A stretch of 64,000 nt of DNA from Floridanema flaviceps (GTDB lineage Bacteria; Cyanobacteriota; Cyanobacteriia; Cyanobacteriales; Aerosakkonemataceae): assembly GCF_041929275.1 (NCBI RefSeq), contig NZ_JBHFNR010000015.1, one strand, 5' to 3'. Shown here piece by piece: positions 1-8,371 of this stretch. Positions within the stretch are counted from its first letter, which is position 1. Each line of letters starts with the position of its first letter. The position numbers and the translations under genes were made by a program. The notes under the pieces were generated by a model. That model saw only the letters and a program-made list of their open reading frames with translations, was not told where the DNA came from and made no database searches.

Positions 1-1
1 A

Positions 2-112
2 TGTGGTCACACATCAAACGCCGCCGCAGAAATGGATGAACGAGAAAAAGAATGGTACGAGATGTGGGATTACTCTCATATCGGTGATACTGACATCGAT
101 TTACATTATTAA
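2..112 (+). CDS. C-terminal end of an unidentified protein, cut by the window edge
   Basis: The frame is open from base 2 to a TAA at 110-112, giving a 36-residue C-terminal fragment rich in acidic and aromatic residues (ends with IGDTDIDLHY). The rest of the gene lies upstream of the window. It ends 11 nt before the next start on the same strand, so the two could be cotranscribed. No family is recognised. An internal ATG at 32 could start a tiny peptide, but a truncated longer gene is more likely. Low certainty. Confidence 0.4.
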   Translation, partial: CGHTSNAAAEMDEREKEWYEMWDYSHIGDTDIDLHY

Positions 113-123
113 CTACTCCGAAT

Positions 124-438
124 ATGATTCGTCAACAACTCATCTGCGATGTTTCCCCAAACAGTCTAGTAAATTCCTTTGATAATCCGGCTTTCAAAAG
201 TTTGGTTATCTTCGATAATCAGGAATACCTAGAAATCAAGTTTACTCAACATTCTCTGAAACAATTATCAGAAATTATCTCTCATTTAACTCGACTACAA
301 CAGCTTTTGGTTGAGTCGAAAAAACAAGATATCATCACTCAGCTGCACTCCCTAAATGTACCTGTTGTCATTCCCAACAATTCAGAGAAAACTACATCAA
401 TTATTGCCGCTAACTCCGACGAAGAAATTCCTTTTTAG
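124..438 (+). CDS. small protein with SSB-like acidic C-terminal tip
   Basis: A 104-aa protein of unknown family. The N-terminal part looks like beta strands followed by a helical segment around residues 40-70 (Leu/Ile rich, HSLKQLSEIISHL). The notable feature is the extreme C-terminus, SDEEIPF, which matches the acidic-Ile-Pro-Phe tip that bacterial SSB uses to recruit replication and repair enzymes. It lies just upstream of a DUF5895-like gene and a beta-clamp gene on the same strand, so a role in replication or repair is plausible but inferred. No clear Shine-Dalgarno precedes the ATG at 124. Confidence 0.6.
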   Translation: MIRQQLICDVSPNSLVNSFDNPAFKSLVIFDNQEYLEIKFTQHSLKQLSEIISHLTRLQQLLVESKKQDIITQLHSLNVPVVIPNNSEKTTSIIAANSDEEIPF

Positions 439-470
439 TCCCTGAAGGCAGAAGATAAAAATTTTCCTTA

Positions 471-563
471 TCCCCCTGTCCCCCTGTCCCCTTGTCCCCT
501 TGTCCCCTTGTCCCCTTGTCTCCTAATCCCCAGTCCCCAGTCCCCAATCCCCAATCCCCAGTC
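471..563. repeat. C-rich short tandem heptamer-type repeats (STRR)
   Basis: The gap between the 104-aa gene and the next gene holds runs of CCCCTGT, CCCCTTGT and CCCCAGT/CCCCAAT units in succession, strand-asymmetric (C on the plus strand). Such short tandemly repeated sequences are typical of intergenic DNA in filamentous cyanobacteria. Slippage between units is the likely origin. Confidence 0.8.
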
Positions 564-565
564 CA

Positions 566-590
566 AAGCGCTGACGCGCCTTTTGGGGAT
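566..590. repeat. GC-rich mini-hairpin GCGC-TGAC-GCGC, copy 1
   Basis: GCGCTGACGCGC (568-579) forms a 4-bp GC stem with a TGAC loop. It can extend through CCAAA and TTTGG with a small bulge. Related copies occur near 36765, 37459, 40618, 41847 and 41907, all between genes of the replication-type blocks. The role is unknown; a mobile or regulatory short palindrome is possible. Confidence 0.6.
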
Positions 591-611
591 TAACAATTTA
601 CCTCTAAATCA

Positions 612-1481
612 GTGAAAGACAAAGCATCTCAATCAAACCAGACTGCCACTTCAGCATCTAGCACTACTCCGACTGCATTGGAAACTCCAGAAATCGAGTT
701 AGAACGGGATGAGTTTGCTGACCCAGTGTACCTTGACCCTAATGCCAGACTACCGCGCATCCAGGCATTGCGGGGTACAACTCCCAAACAGTGCGGCTAC
801 TTTGTTCCTGCCGACCAAATGGCAAAAGCTGGGTGGTTTAACTTTGATGAAAAGTTACTTACTACCTATACTTTCGAGATTACTGGAGTTGAGGAACAAG
901 GGTTTCTCACTCCTTCTGTGCGAATGTTGGTCTGTCCTAGAACTCCTACTTTAGCTTACGATCGCAAAGCTACCAAAGAATCAAAGCAATTGGTCATTGT
1001 GGGACGTTATTTACCAGAATACAAGGATGAGGAGAATATCGGCAATACCCAATATTTTGAGGTTATCTTGCTTGATGAGAAGAATCAACCTTTACACCAA
1101 GTCCCACTGTCTTACCGGGCTAGCGGTGCTAACCAAGCTACTTTCGCTACCCATTGGCAGGCTTTCATCGATGAAATGACTGCTTGCCATGCTATCAGTA
1201 ACCGCATCGCCGCTAGAGGTAAGAACAATCTTTTCAAGTGCTTGTGTGTATTTTGTTTCACTACTGTCCGAGAACTCGCCGGGACAACTCAGAAAAGCCC
1301 TGCTTGCAAAGTAGCTAACCACGAAGTTCCTAGCTTGGAAACTTGGAAGCAGTATTTTCTGGGATTCAACCTAGAACGCAAACAGCAAATCTGGGAAGCT
1401 CTACAACCTGCTCAACCTCTGATTATACCTGGTCTTCCGGGTAACACTACTCCAATGGCTCAACTACCGCCTGCTCAGTAA
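612..1481 (+). CDS. DUF5895-like cyanobacterial protein
   Basis: A 289-aa protein starting at GTG. After a Ser/Thr-rich leader (residues 1-30) comes a conserved-looking core with PRIQALRG and CGYFVPADQMAKAGW, then a segment with Cys residues near 205-225 (CLCVFCF) and a Pro-rich tail. I associate this PRIQALRG...CGYF arrangement with DUF5895, a family of plasmid- or island-borne cyanobacterial proteins of unknown function. That assignment is from memory of the pattern, not a search. It precedes dnaN by about 100 nt on the same strand. No convincing ribosome binding site is seen, so the exact start is uncertain. Confidence 0.65.
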   Translation: MKDKASQSNQTATSASSTTPTALETPEIELERDEFADPVYLDPNARLPRIQALRGTTPKQCGYFVPADQMAKAGWFNFDEKLLTTYTFEITGVEEQGFLTPSVRMLVCPRTPTLAYDRKATKESKQLVIVGRYLPEYKDEENIGNTQYFEVILLDEKNQPLHQVPLSYRASGANQATFATHWQAFIDEMTACHAISNRIAARGKNNLFKCLCVFCFTTVRELAGTTQKSPACKVANHEVPSLETWKQYFLGFNLERKQQIWEALQPAQPLIIPGLPGNTTPMAQLPPAQ

Positions 1482-1496
1482 GGCAGGGGGTTGGGG

Positions 1497-1535
1497 TTGG
1501 GGGTTAGGGGAATTCTTCTCTTCCCTAACCCCAAG
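1497..1535. terminator. G/C-rich inverted repeat between DUF5895-like gene and dnaN
   Basis: TTGGGGGTTAGGGGAA on the left pairs with TTCCCTAACCCCAA on the right around an 8-nt loop. The hairpin follows the stop at 1481 and precedes the dnaN start at 1587. No T-run follows, so it may be a repeat element or mRNA-stabilising hairpin rather than an intrinsic terminator. Confidence 0.5.
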
Positions 1536-1586
1536 CCACCATATCATAAAGGTTTTCATTACTTGCACTACATTCAACTTACTACT

Positions 1587-3008
1587 ATGAAATTCTCTTG
1601 TACTGCCAAGCAATTCGATGCCGCACTCGATACAGTCATGGGTGCAATACCGAGTAAACCAAATCATCCCATTCTTGCTAATGTTCTCCTCAAAGCATCT
1701 AACGAAAAATTAGAAATTGGCGCTTTCGACCTGAGTTTGGGTATTACCGCACATTTGGAAGTATCTGTTGAGATTGAAGGTAGTTTTACAATCCCAGCTA
1801 AACATTTATCCAACATTATTTCTTCTTTGCCAAAAGAGGAAGAATTGTCGTTTACTATTCAACCAGATAAACAGGAAGCTACATTAACCTGTTCTGGTAA
1901 ACGCTACAATTTTCGAGGTATGGCAGCATCCGATTTTCCTCAATTACCTACCATAGAACCATCTACAGGTAGTTCTGCTATACTAACTGCCAGTGTCCTA
2001 GCGCGGGGATTAAAAACTACTTTGTTTGCCACTGCGTCGGATGAAACTAAGTTAGTTCTCTCTGGTGTTCGGTTAACTGTGTCAGCCCAGCGTGTGGAAT
2101 TCGCTGCTACTAATAGCAAATCTCTGGCTGTTGTTAAAGATTCTCTTCATAGTCATGGCGAGCAACCAGAATCATCGAATGAAAAGAAACCAAAGAGTAA
2201 AAGGAAATCTCCTAGTCCTTCTTCAACTAATTTAGCTATCACTGTTCCCAAAGCTGCTTTAAAAGAGTTACAAAAGCTTTTGGGTAATCCTACAGAAACC
2301 AAGGATGATTTCCCGGTTCAACTGCTTTGTAATGATAGCCAAATTATCTTTAGTGGCGCTAACTTTACTCTAGTTTGTCGCGCTTTGGCTGGAAGTTATC
2401 CTGATTATCAACAATTGATACCTTCTTCTTGGAGTCGAGAAGTTTCTGTCAGTTCTCAACAAATCTTAGCCGCCGTGACTCGCCTTGCTACTTTCGACAA
2501 ACATAAAATTATTCGTTTAGTTCTCAATCCCACTGAGCAAGTTCTTTCTCTATATGTGGAAGGCAAAGATATTGGTTCTGGTGCTGAGTCTTTACCTGCG
2601 TTAATCAAAAGTGACGATTTCCAAATTGGCTTTGATGCTGATGTACTTATCCCAGCTATTAAAGCTATTCCTTCTTCTGAATTATGTTTTTCCTTTAACG
2701 AATCTCATCATCCTGCTACTATCAATTTACCGGATAGTACTCTGTCTTCTGCTACAGTTTTAGTCATGCCAGTGGAACTTGGTGCTGAATCTCCAAAACA
2801 TCAGCGTTCCCGACGAAAATTATCTTCCCAAACTGCATCAACAGCTATTGAAGAATCAGAAACTATTGAAGATAAATCATTGTCTGATGAGGCATTCTCA
2901 GCATCAGTTAGGGAAATAGAACCCACAGAAATAGAGGAAATCGAAACAGAATCAATATCAACAGATGTAGTTGAGGCTGACTTAGAACTTGCTGCACTGC
3001 CAATGTAA
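1587..3008 (+). CDS. dnaN: DNA polymerase III beta sliding clamp, paralogue with acidic tail
   Basis: A 473-aa protein. ATG 1587 is chosen because it gives the canonical clamp N-terminus MKFSCTAKQFDAAL; the open frame extends further upstream but into the hairpin region. Three clamp domains are recognisable: PNHPILANVLL and the FRGMAASDFPQLP segment, a middle domain with VLSGVRL, and a C-terminal domain with RALAGSYPDYQQLIP and a terminal LVMPVEL corresponding to the usual MPMRL end. Two differences from a housekeeping clamp are visible. A basic insertion lies at about residues 195-220 (EKKPKSKRKS). About 75 Glu/Ser-rich residues follow the normal end. Together with holA, holB and ssb on the other side of the island, this suggests an element-encoded replisome set. 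Confidence 0.93.
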   Translation: MKFSCTAKQFDAALDTVMGAIPSKPNHPILANVLLKASNEKLEIGAFDLSLGITAHLEVSVEIEGSFTIPAKHLSNIISSLPKEEELSFTIQPDKQEATLTCSGKRYNFRGMAASDFPQLPTIEPSTGSSAILTASVLARGLKTTLFATASDETKLVLSGVRLTVSAQRVEFAATNSKSLAVVKDSLHSHGEQPESSNEKKPKSKRKSPSPSSTNLAITVPKAALKELQKLLGNPTETKDDFPVQLLCNDSQIIFSGANFTLVCRALAGSYPDYQQLIPSSWSREVSVSSQQILAAVTRLATFDKHKIIRLVLNPTEQVLSLYVEGKDIGSGAESLPALIKSDDFQIGFDADVLIPAIKAIPSSELCFSFNESHHPATINLPDSTLSSATVLVMPVELGAESPKHQRSRRKLSSQTASTAIEESETIEDKSLSDEAFSASVREIEPTEIEEIETESISTDVVEADLELAALPM

Positions 3009-3049
3009 AGCAAAGGTTTTTTACTTAAAACAGCTGGTTGCTAGGCTTT

Positions 3050-3929
3050 TTAGGGTATATTTTCCAGCTAATGTACCCTAAAAAGGTATGGGCGATAAGC
3101 TCAAACCATTGCCTCATAAGGTATGTAGCGAGTTTTTTCAGGCTGTCAGGAGTTTTTAGGGTACGTTCTGTGCAAAATATACCCTAAAACCCTAAACGCA
3201 ATGCCCTGAAACTATTTCTGTATAAGGTGTACAGCTAGTTTTTGCTGATTGCTACAAGTTTTTAGGGTATATATAAAACTGGATTGCCTACCCCAAATTT
3301 AGGGTATCTTTTGGGCAAAACATACCCTAAAAGCTCAGGTGCGATGCGCTCAAACCATTGTCGTAAAAGGTGTACAGCTAGTTTTCGCTGATTGCCAAAG
3401 CTTTTTTAGGGTACAACAATCGGATTGTGTACCCTAAATTTAGGGTATGTTTTGGGAAAAATATACCCTAAAAGCTCAGGCGCGATGGGTTCAAACCATT
3501 GTCGTATAAGGTATACAGCAGCTTTTCGCCGATTGCCATAAGTTTTTTAGGGTACAAAAACTGGATTATGTACCCTAAATTTAGGGTATGTTTTCTGGCA
3601 AATATACCCTAAAAGGCTATGGACAGTGACTTGGAAAGAGTGCTGGATGCAGCTTTACAACTATCTCGCCCGGATTTGGAGAAGTTGCACGCTATCATCG
3701 GTGGATTGCTCGAAGCAACTGAGCGGTCAAATCAGCCAATCCCAGGCGAGAGGCGGGGGACAATTGAGTGGAAGATGATACCCAATAAGAAGCAAGGAAA
3801 AGAATATGGCCCTTATCCTTATTTGCGGTATTGGAAGGATGGAAAGCTCAAATCCAAGTATCTAAAAGATTTACCCACTCATTTCAACGAACCTTAATTA
3901 GGGTACAACATCTGCCAAACATACCCTAA
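3050..3929. repeat. array of nine TTAGGGTA-N16-TACCCTAA palindromes (iteron- or operator-like)
   Basis: Left arms TTAGGGTA start at 3050, 3156, 3262, 3299, 3406, 3440, 3547, 3581 and 3898. Right arms TACCCTAA start at 3074, 3180, 3323, 3430, 3464, 3571, 3605 and 3922, plus a degenerate TACCCCAA at 3289. Arm-to-arm distance is exactly 24 nt in eight of nine pairs. Successive units are spaced 34-37 or 106-107 nt. Intervening DNA is also repeated, for example CAAACCATTG and GGTGTACAGCTAG. The 3009-3618 gap contains nothing else I can call. Regular palindromic sites next to a clamp gene suggest a replication origin, partition site or multi-operator control region. Confidence 0.85.
3619..3897 (+). 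CDS. small putative nucleic-acid-binding protein embedded in the palindrome array
   Basis: A 92-aa protein. Residues 1-35 are helical (LERVLDAALQLSRPDLEKL). The C-terminal half carries the pattern GTIEWKMIP...YGPYPYLRYWKDGKLKSKYL, a short beta-rich module seen in many small prokaryotic proteins of unknown function (DUF6788-like; assignment tentative). One array palindrome ends 6 nt before the ATG, and another begins on the base right after the stop. The arrangement fits a protein that binds the sites and controls its own gene, or one that initiates or partitions replication at them. That function is inferred. Confidence 0.7.
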   Translation: MDSDLERVLDAALQLSRPDLEKLHAIIGGLLEATERSNQPIPGERRGTIEWKMIPNKKQGKEYGPYPYLRYWKDGKLKSKYLKDLPTHFNEP

Positions 3930-3956
3930 AACATCATTTTGAATTTTGAATTGTTT

Positions 3957-5266
3957 AGGACTTACGCATTGACAAATTAGCCCAAATATGAAACAAGGGC
4001 TAAAATTACAGGATTCCTTTGACGAGTAAAGTTTTCGCCATGACAAACAATAGCAAAAAGTCTAGAAATACTGGATTTTTGCTAGTCAATTAATGTAGAA
4101 CTTAGCTGCTAGCTAATACTCAGCTTTTAGACCTACTTTTTGATTCAGGTAATGGAGGATAAAATTACGGGCTACGTCTAAGGATAAATTTCGTTGAATT
4201 TCATACCAATTATCAATCAGTGCTTCTGTCCGCATCAATTCTAACTGTGCAAAAGCCCGAATTGAACAGAAGAAATGGGTCAAAATAGCATCACTATTTC
4301 TCACCATAAATCTTTTAATTCCACAAAGTTGTTTTATGGCTCTGTGGTAACATTCAATTCCCCAATGTGTCGAATGTGCAGTCAAAAAATCACTTCTGGT
4401 TATCGCTTCAGCCTCCTTAATATCAGGCAAAAACATGATATAGTATCTCTGAACATCGTTTTTGAATTGTTTCTGAAATACTTTTACTTGCCCAAAATCT
4501 TTGAGATCAACTATTTGTCCTTCAGGAGGAATTTCTAGATCTTTAACAGCAGTGTATTTTCCGGGAGTGATTGCTACTTGCCGATTTTTCGCTATCCCCA
4601 TCATAAAACCTAGTTTTTGGTCTCTCAAAAATTTTAGATTTTTTCGACTGGAATACCAACTATCTGCTGTCACCATCTGTGGCTGTAATCCCCAGGCTAT
4701 CACTTCTGTAATCATTTCCCGGAAATAATCATTTTTGCTCTTGTTCTCCTGTTTATTATAAATCCGATAATTTACTGGCACAGATTTATCATTTAGATCT
4801 GTGTAATACAATGTAATTAGATTAATACCTTTAATCGGGCGATGCTGATTACCTGACCAAAAATATCCAATAAATTCTGTTAAATTGGGATCACTGTAAG
4901 GTTTTTCAATAACTGTATCATCCCCACTTAATGTTCCACCTATTAAGTCAATATGTGGTTTCAGTTCGTTAAATAAATCTTTTGGCTCATACCTTTCCCT
5001 TAATAAAAAACGATTCACGCTATCGTGAGATAATCCATCTAAAATTTCTGAGAGCCGACAACAACCTGAATATTTTGATTCGGCTAATAAAAAATATGTG
5101 TACTTTTCTAAATCGCACTGTGCAGTAGATGGCTTAGTTCTGGTTCTAATCTTTTTTCTCCCTTGATAGCTTGAGTAATTTTACCCAACTCTGTTGCTTT
5201 TGGGAACTGAACTCACCTCTAATCCAGGCATTCACAATAGAGCTATTTTGTCAATGCGTAAGTCCT
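3957..5266 (-). mobile_element. IS701/IS4-like insertion sequence, 1310 bp
   Basis: The ends are perfect 20-bp terminal inverted repeats, AGGACTTACGCATTGACAAA at 3957-3976 and its reverse complement at 5247-5266. The single gene on the minus strand is a DDE transposase. No convincing target-site duplication is visible (left flank gttt, right flank agta), which would fit recombination between IS copies rather than a simple insertion. The right end supplies the last codons and stop of the neighbouring membrane-protein gene. Confidence 0.9.
4113..5235 (-). pseudogene. DDE transposase, frameshifted
   Basis: The main frame (GTG-started at 5018) gives 301 aa. It contains SGDDT, TADSWYSSRKN and HWGIECYHRAIKQLCGI, consistent with the Asp, Asp and Glu of an IS701/IS4-type DDE transposase. 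The frame is open upstream to about 5180 without a start (KPSTAQCDLEKYTYF). The true N-terminus (NAWIRGEFSSQKQQSW) is in another frame starting at GTG 5235 and ending in a stop just after REKK. The two frames meet at a run of six A residues (plus-strand T at 5152-5157). The total span of 1123 nt is one base more than a multiple of three, so a single-base slip has probably inactivated this copy; a sequencing error is the alternative. Confidence 0.85.
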
Positions 5267-6720
5267 AGTAGTTTCCAATCACGCACAACTTTTGTAACAG
5301 CATCGCGAGTAGCCTCTGCCCCAAAACCCCAGGCTAGCAAGGCAAAATAGTCACTCCAACCATAAGCGCCAAAGGTTGGTTGCTCAACGTATAGTTGCCT
5401 GAATCCTACCCCTGCCAAAAGTGCTACGGCGATCGCGTAACCGATCCAATTAAACACAATTAAATTGCGGGTAGCTTGTACAGGATTAAGTTGTAAAGGG
5501 CGAGCATCAGGCACTAGGTCAGGAAGCTTAGAAGGTGATGTGTCATCGAAGTCTCTAGCAGTGATAAGCAACTGACCTCTAGCTCCCTCGTTTCCTGCCT
5601 GTTGCCTAATCATTTGGTCTATTCTATCGATCTCATCTTCTACTTTCTGCTGCCATGTTTTGAAAGCCTCTGGATCGGTTGGAGAGAGGCTATCTAATTC
5701 CTGCTGTAAGCTTTTAGATATACGTCTTAAAGATTTGTCCTCTTCAGGGGCTAACTCAGTCAACTCATTTCTAATGGTATCAAATTGGTTGACTTTAGCT
5801 TGACCTTGCAGGTATCGGACAAGCTGTTGCCGCAAATTAATTAAATCCTCACTCAACTGTTGGGGGCTTTCTTTGTCAGATACTTGTCGCTCAATATTCT
5901 CTAATTGGGTACGCACTGTCTGCACATAAGGTGCATCAGGATTATTCAGACTCTCTAAGCTATTACCTAACGAAGCGAGGGACTTTATTAGTGCTAGCCA
6001 GTCTTCTCGACCTTTGCGCCATTTATCCCAAACCGTTTGGGCTTGCGCTACTGCTTGCTGCGCCTGCTCCCAGCGTTTGTTTGTTAAAGCTGTTTCTACC
6101 TCGATTAGATACCCATCAATTTGCACCTGGAAGGATTTTGCTAATTCAGGGTCAGCCTTTATCTGGGTGCGGATACGACCAACTTGTACCACAATTTCAT
6201 CACGATTTCTGCCCTCGGCACGGTATGCTGAAACTCCAATTCCTACTCCAACACCTAACAACAAGACTAGCAATGGCCAAAGCCAATGGTCTTTAACTCG
6301 CACTATAACTGGAACAGTCAATTGTCCATCTGAATAAATTGCCAGCAAAACACCACTAAATTCACCGCTATGGGCAATACTTAAGTCGAACTGGACTGGG
6401 ACAGTCAGTGGTTGACTGGGTTGAACTGAGGCGGCAGTTAAAATTGGACGTATGGCTGTAGCTGGCAGCACTGTAGCTCCATCAGCTCGATTCAAGTCGA
6501 GGCTGAGTATTTTTAAGTTTGCGATCGCTTGGTTAGTCTGTACGAGCAGGTGGCGTTTAACAGGGGGACAGTTAAAAAAGACCGGACATTGAGTTCCCAC
6601 CACTGTAACGCTGGATGGCGTTATGGTAACTGCTGGTTCGGCTTTGGCAGGGGGGGCTACCAATACTAAACCGAGGGTTAGGCTCAACAGCCCCATCATA
6701 GTTTTTTGACCGCGCTTCAT
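5251..6720 (-). CDS. membrane protein with signal peptide and coiled-coil, C-terminus altered by IS
   Basis: A 489-aa protein. A signal peptide occupies residues 1-27 (LLSLTLGLVLVAPPAKA). An extracytoplasmic beta-rich region follows to about 145, then a membrane segment (WPLLVLLLGVGVGIGVSAY). A long Gln/Glu-rich helical or coiled-coil region spans roughly 170-410, and two further hydrophobic segments lie near the end (IGYAIAVALLAGVGF, YFALLAWGFG). The last residues GLTH and the TGA come from the IS terminal repeat, so the native end is lost or changed. The gene follows the EAD-caspase gene by 49 nt on the same strand and is likely its operon partner, perhaps a membrane sensor or effector. AGGAAAG precedes the ATG. 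Family not recognised. Confidence 0.75.
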   Translation of the reverse strand: MKRGQKTMMGLLSLTLGLVLVAPPAKAEPAVTITPSSVTVVGTQCPVFFNCPPVKRHLLVQTNQAIANLKILSLDLNRADGATVLPATAIRPILTAASVQPSQPLTVPVQFDLSIAHSGEFSGVLLAIYSDGQLTVPVIVRVKDHWLWPLLVLLLGVGVGIGVSAYRAEGRNRDEIVVQVGRIRTQIKADPELAKSFQVQIDGYLIEVETALTNKRWEQAQQAVAQAQTVWDKWRKGREDWLALIKSLASLGNSLESLNNPDAPYVQTVRTQLENIERQVSDKESPQQLSEDLINLRQQLVRYLQGQAKVNQFDTIRNELTELAPEEDKSLRRISKSLQQELDSLSPTDPEAFKTWQQKVEDEIDRIDQMIRQQAGNEGARGQLLITARDFDDTSPSKLPDLVPDARPLQLNPVQATRNLIVFNWIGYAIAVALLAGVGFRQLYVEQPTFGAYGWSDYFALLAWGFGAEATRDAVTKVVRDWKLLGLTH

Positions 6721-6769
6721 ACTAACTTTCCTAATTCTGGTTTTTTGGAGTTTCTAATGCTACCTTGAC

Positions 6770-7954
6770 CTAGTTAGAACTATTACGATAATCCGCTAGG
6801 ATTATGTCTCCGAGTCCTTCTGTTTGAGCCGTTGGCTCTTGGATTATCCCACCGTTTTCCACGCTCCAACGACGCAAACTATCCAGCACGTAAGTCTTGA
6901 GATCGTCCACAGTCACAAATTCCTTTTTACCTCGGTCAGCTTTACCACTGAGTCCTTCTAGTAAGTAGTAAGTGAAAACTCCTGATTTTCGATCGGGCGA
7001 TTCTCGAGCTTTCTGTTGGGCTGTGCTAGCTGCAATCAGGGCAAACCCCTCAGCTAACTCATAAACATTATGAATAAACTGCGGATCGTCTATTCCTCGT
7101 TCGGTTTCGACTCCCATGTGGCAAGCATCCAGCGTCAGCACCAACCGTCTTGCTTTACTAGAACACATCTGTTGTTTTACTTCTGCTAACGGCAAGCCTG
7201 TTTTTGCTAAAGTTGGTAAACGAGTATCCCTGACGATTAGCACAGGTTGTTTATCAGTCAAAAGCTTGCCGTGACAAGAAAAATGTACCAGTAATAGGTC
7301 ATCTGGATCTACTATGCTGCAAAGCTGAATTAATTCAGCCTCTACATTGTTGCGGGTGGGGAAGCGGTGGTTATCAGAATCTAGGCGATCGTGTAAACAA
7401 ACAACTGTATACCCAAGTGCTTTGAGTTTCTCGTCTAATGCCACCACATCTTCTACGCAGAAATTCAAGGGTTGAACCGATGGATCGTTATAGTGGTTGA
7501 CACCTACCAAAAATGCCCAACGATTCTTAATAGGACGACGCTCTTGTATTTCGATATTTCTTACCTGTGCGTTACCCCGAAAATTAGTTTCTGGATTAGT
7601 TTTTTGTATATGACTATTTATAGTTTGTTTGTTTCCTAGTGCATTTTCAAGCTCCTGTGCTAAGTCTGCCAAACGTTGGTGACGTTCATCATCTTCATCT
7701 ATCAGTTCGCTCAGCTGACTAACCAATAAGACAAGGGCATTTTGTTGGGTATCGCCATGATGCTTGTCTCTTAAAAAGGCAATTACAGCATCTACCCTGC
7801 TGGTAAGGCTATCAGCCTCGGGCAAACTTTTGAGCCAGGGCTTGAGTGGCTCGTAAGCAAAAACTGACCGGAGTTTGCTATGGCTCTCAAATTGTTCGCA
7901 ATCTAACAGTGCTTTACGCAATTGATGATGCAGTTCTGAAGGAATACCAGCCAT
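6770..7954 (-). CDS. EAD-caspase: adaptor domain fused to C14-type peptidase
   Basis: A 394-aa protein. Residues 1-105 form an effector-associated (EAD-type) adaptor: IPSELHHQLRKALLDCEQF, then LKPWLKSLPEADS. The same domain is seen in three other proteins of this window. Residues about 145-390 form a caspase/metacaspase fold: RWAFLVGVNHYND, the catalytic His in VHFSCHG, and the catalytic Cys in LTLDACHMG, so both dyad residues are present. The predicted activity is regulated proteolysis of cytosolic targets when the adaptor is engaged by a partner carrying the same domain. It is divergently arranged from the EAD-STAND gene and followed by the membrane-protein gene. Confidence 0.9.
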   Translation of the reverse strand: MAGIPSELHHQLRKALLDCEQFESHSKLRSVFAYEPLKPWLKSLPEADSLTSRVDAVIAFLRDKHHGDTQQNALVLLVSQLSELIDEDDERHQRLADLAQELENALGNKQTINSHIQKTNPETNFRGNAQVRNIEIQERRPIKNRWAFLVGVNHYNDPSVQPLNFCVEDVVALDEKLKALGYTVVCLHDRLDSDNHRFPTRNNVEAELIQLCSIVDPDDLLLVHFSCHGKLLTDKQPVLIVRDTRLPTLAKTGLPLAEVKQQMCSSKARRLVLTLDACHMGVETERGIDDPQFIHNVYELAEGFALIAASTAQQKARESPDRKSGVFTYYLLEGLSGKADRGKKEFVTVDDLKTYVLDSLRRWSVENGGIIQEPTAQTEGLGDIILADYRNSSN

Positions 7955-8371
7955 GTTGTTCTTTTACAAGCCTAGTTGCAGTAACAAATCAAAAAGTGTC
8001 TTATTAGAAATATATGGAGATAGATAGAACTGGCTAAAGCAATTCACGAAACAATCATTATGCCGTGCAGAACTACTTCAGTTGATGTTTACGTATGATT
8101 TTGCTAGTGTCGGACTGCCTATTTTGAATCCCAAACTTAATTTTTGCATCCTTTTTTGCTTAAGATATAAAAACAACACCAATCAATTATATACCTAGTG
8201 TTTCCTCAGTGACCTTTGGCACTTAGCAAAATCTTTGAAAAGCTTGTAAAATAAGCCATAAAGTGCTGATCGTACCCTTTGTGCAAGAATTTCCATCCGC
8301 AATATAAGCAAGCTGGATATGTTAAATTTGTTTAAGCCATCGAGTATAGAGCGTGATTTGTCGGCAGAGCG
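7955..8371. promoter_or_regulatory. divergent intergenic region between EAD-caspase and EAD-STAND genes
   Basis: This 417-nt AT-rich gap has no credible gene. It must hold the promoters of two divergent transcription units. One possible sigma70-like pair for the plus-strand gene is TTGAAA at 8235-8240 and TAAAGT at 8259-8264 (18-nt spacing); this is weak and unsupported otherwise. No palindromic operator stands out. Confidence 0.35.

Noticed and set aside
3050..3929. Array considered as a CRISPR
   Set aside because: The units are palindromic 8-nt arms with regular spacing, and the sequences between units are themselves similar to one another, unlike unique spacers. No cas genes are present.
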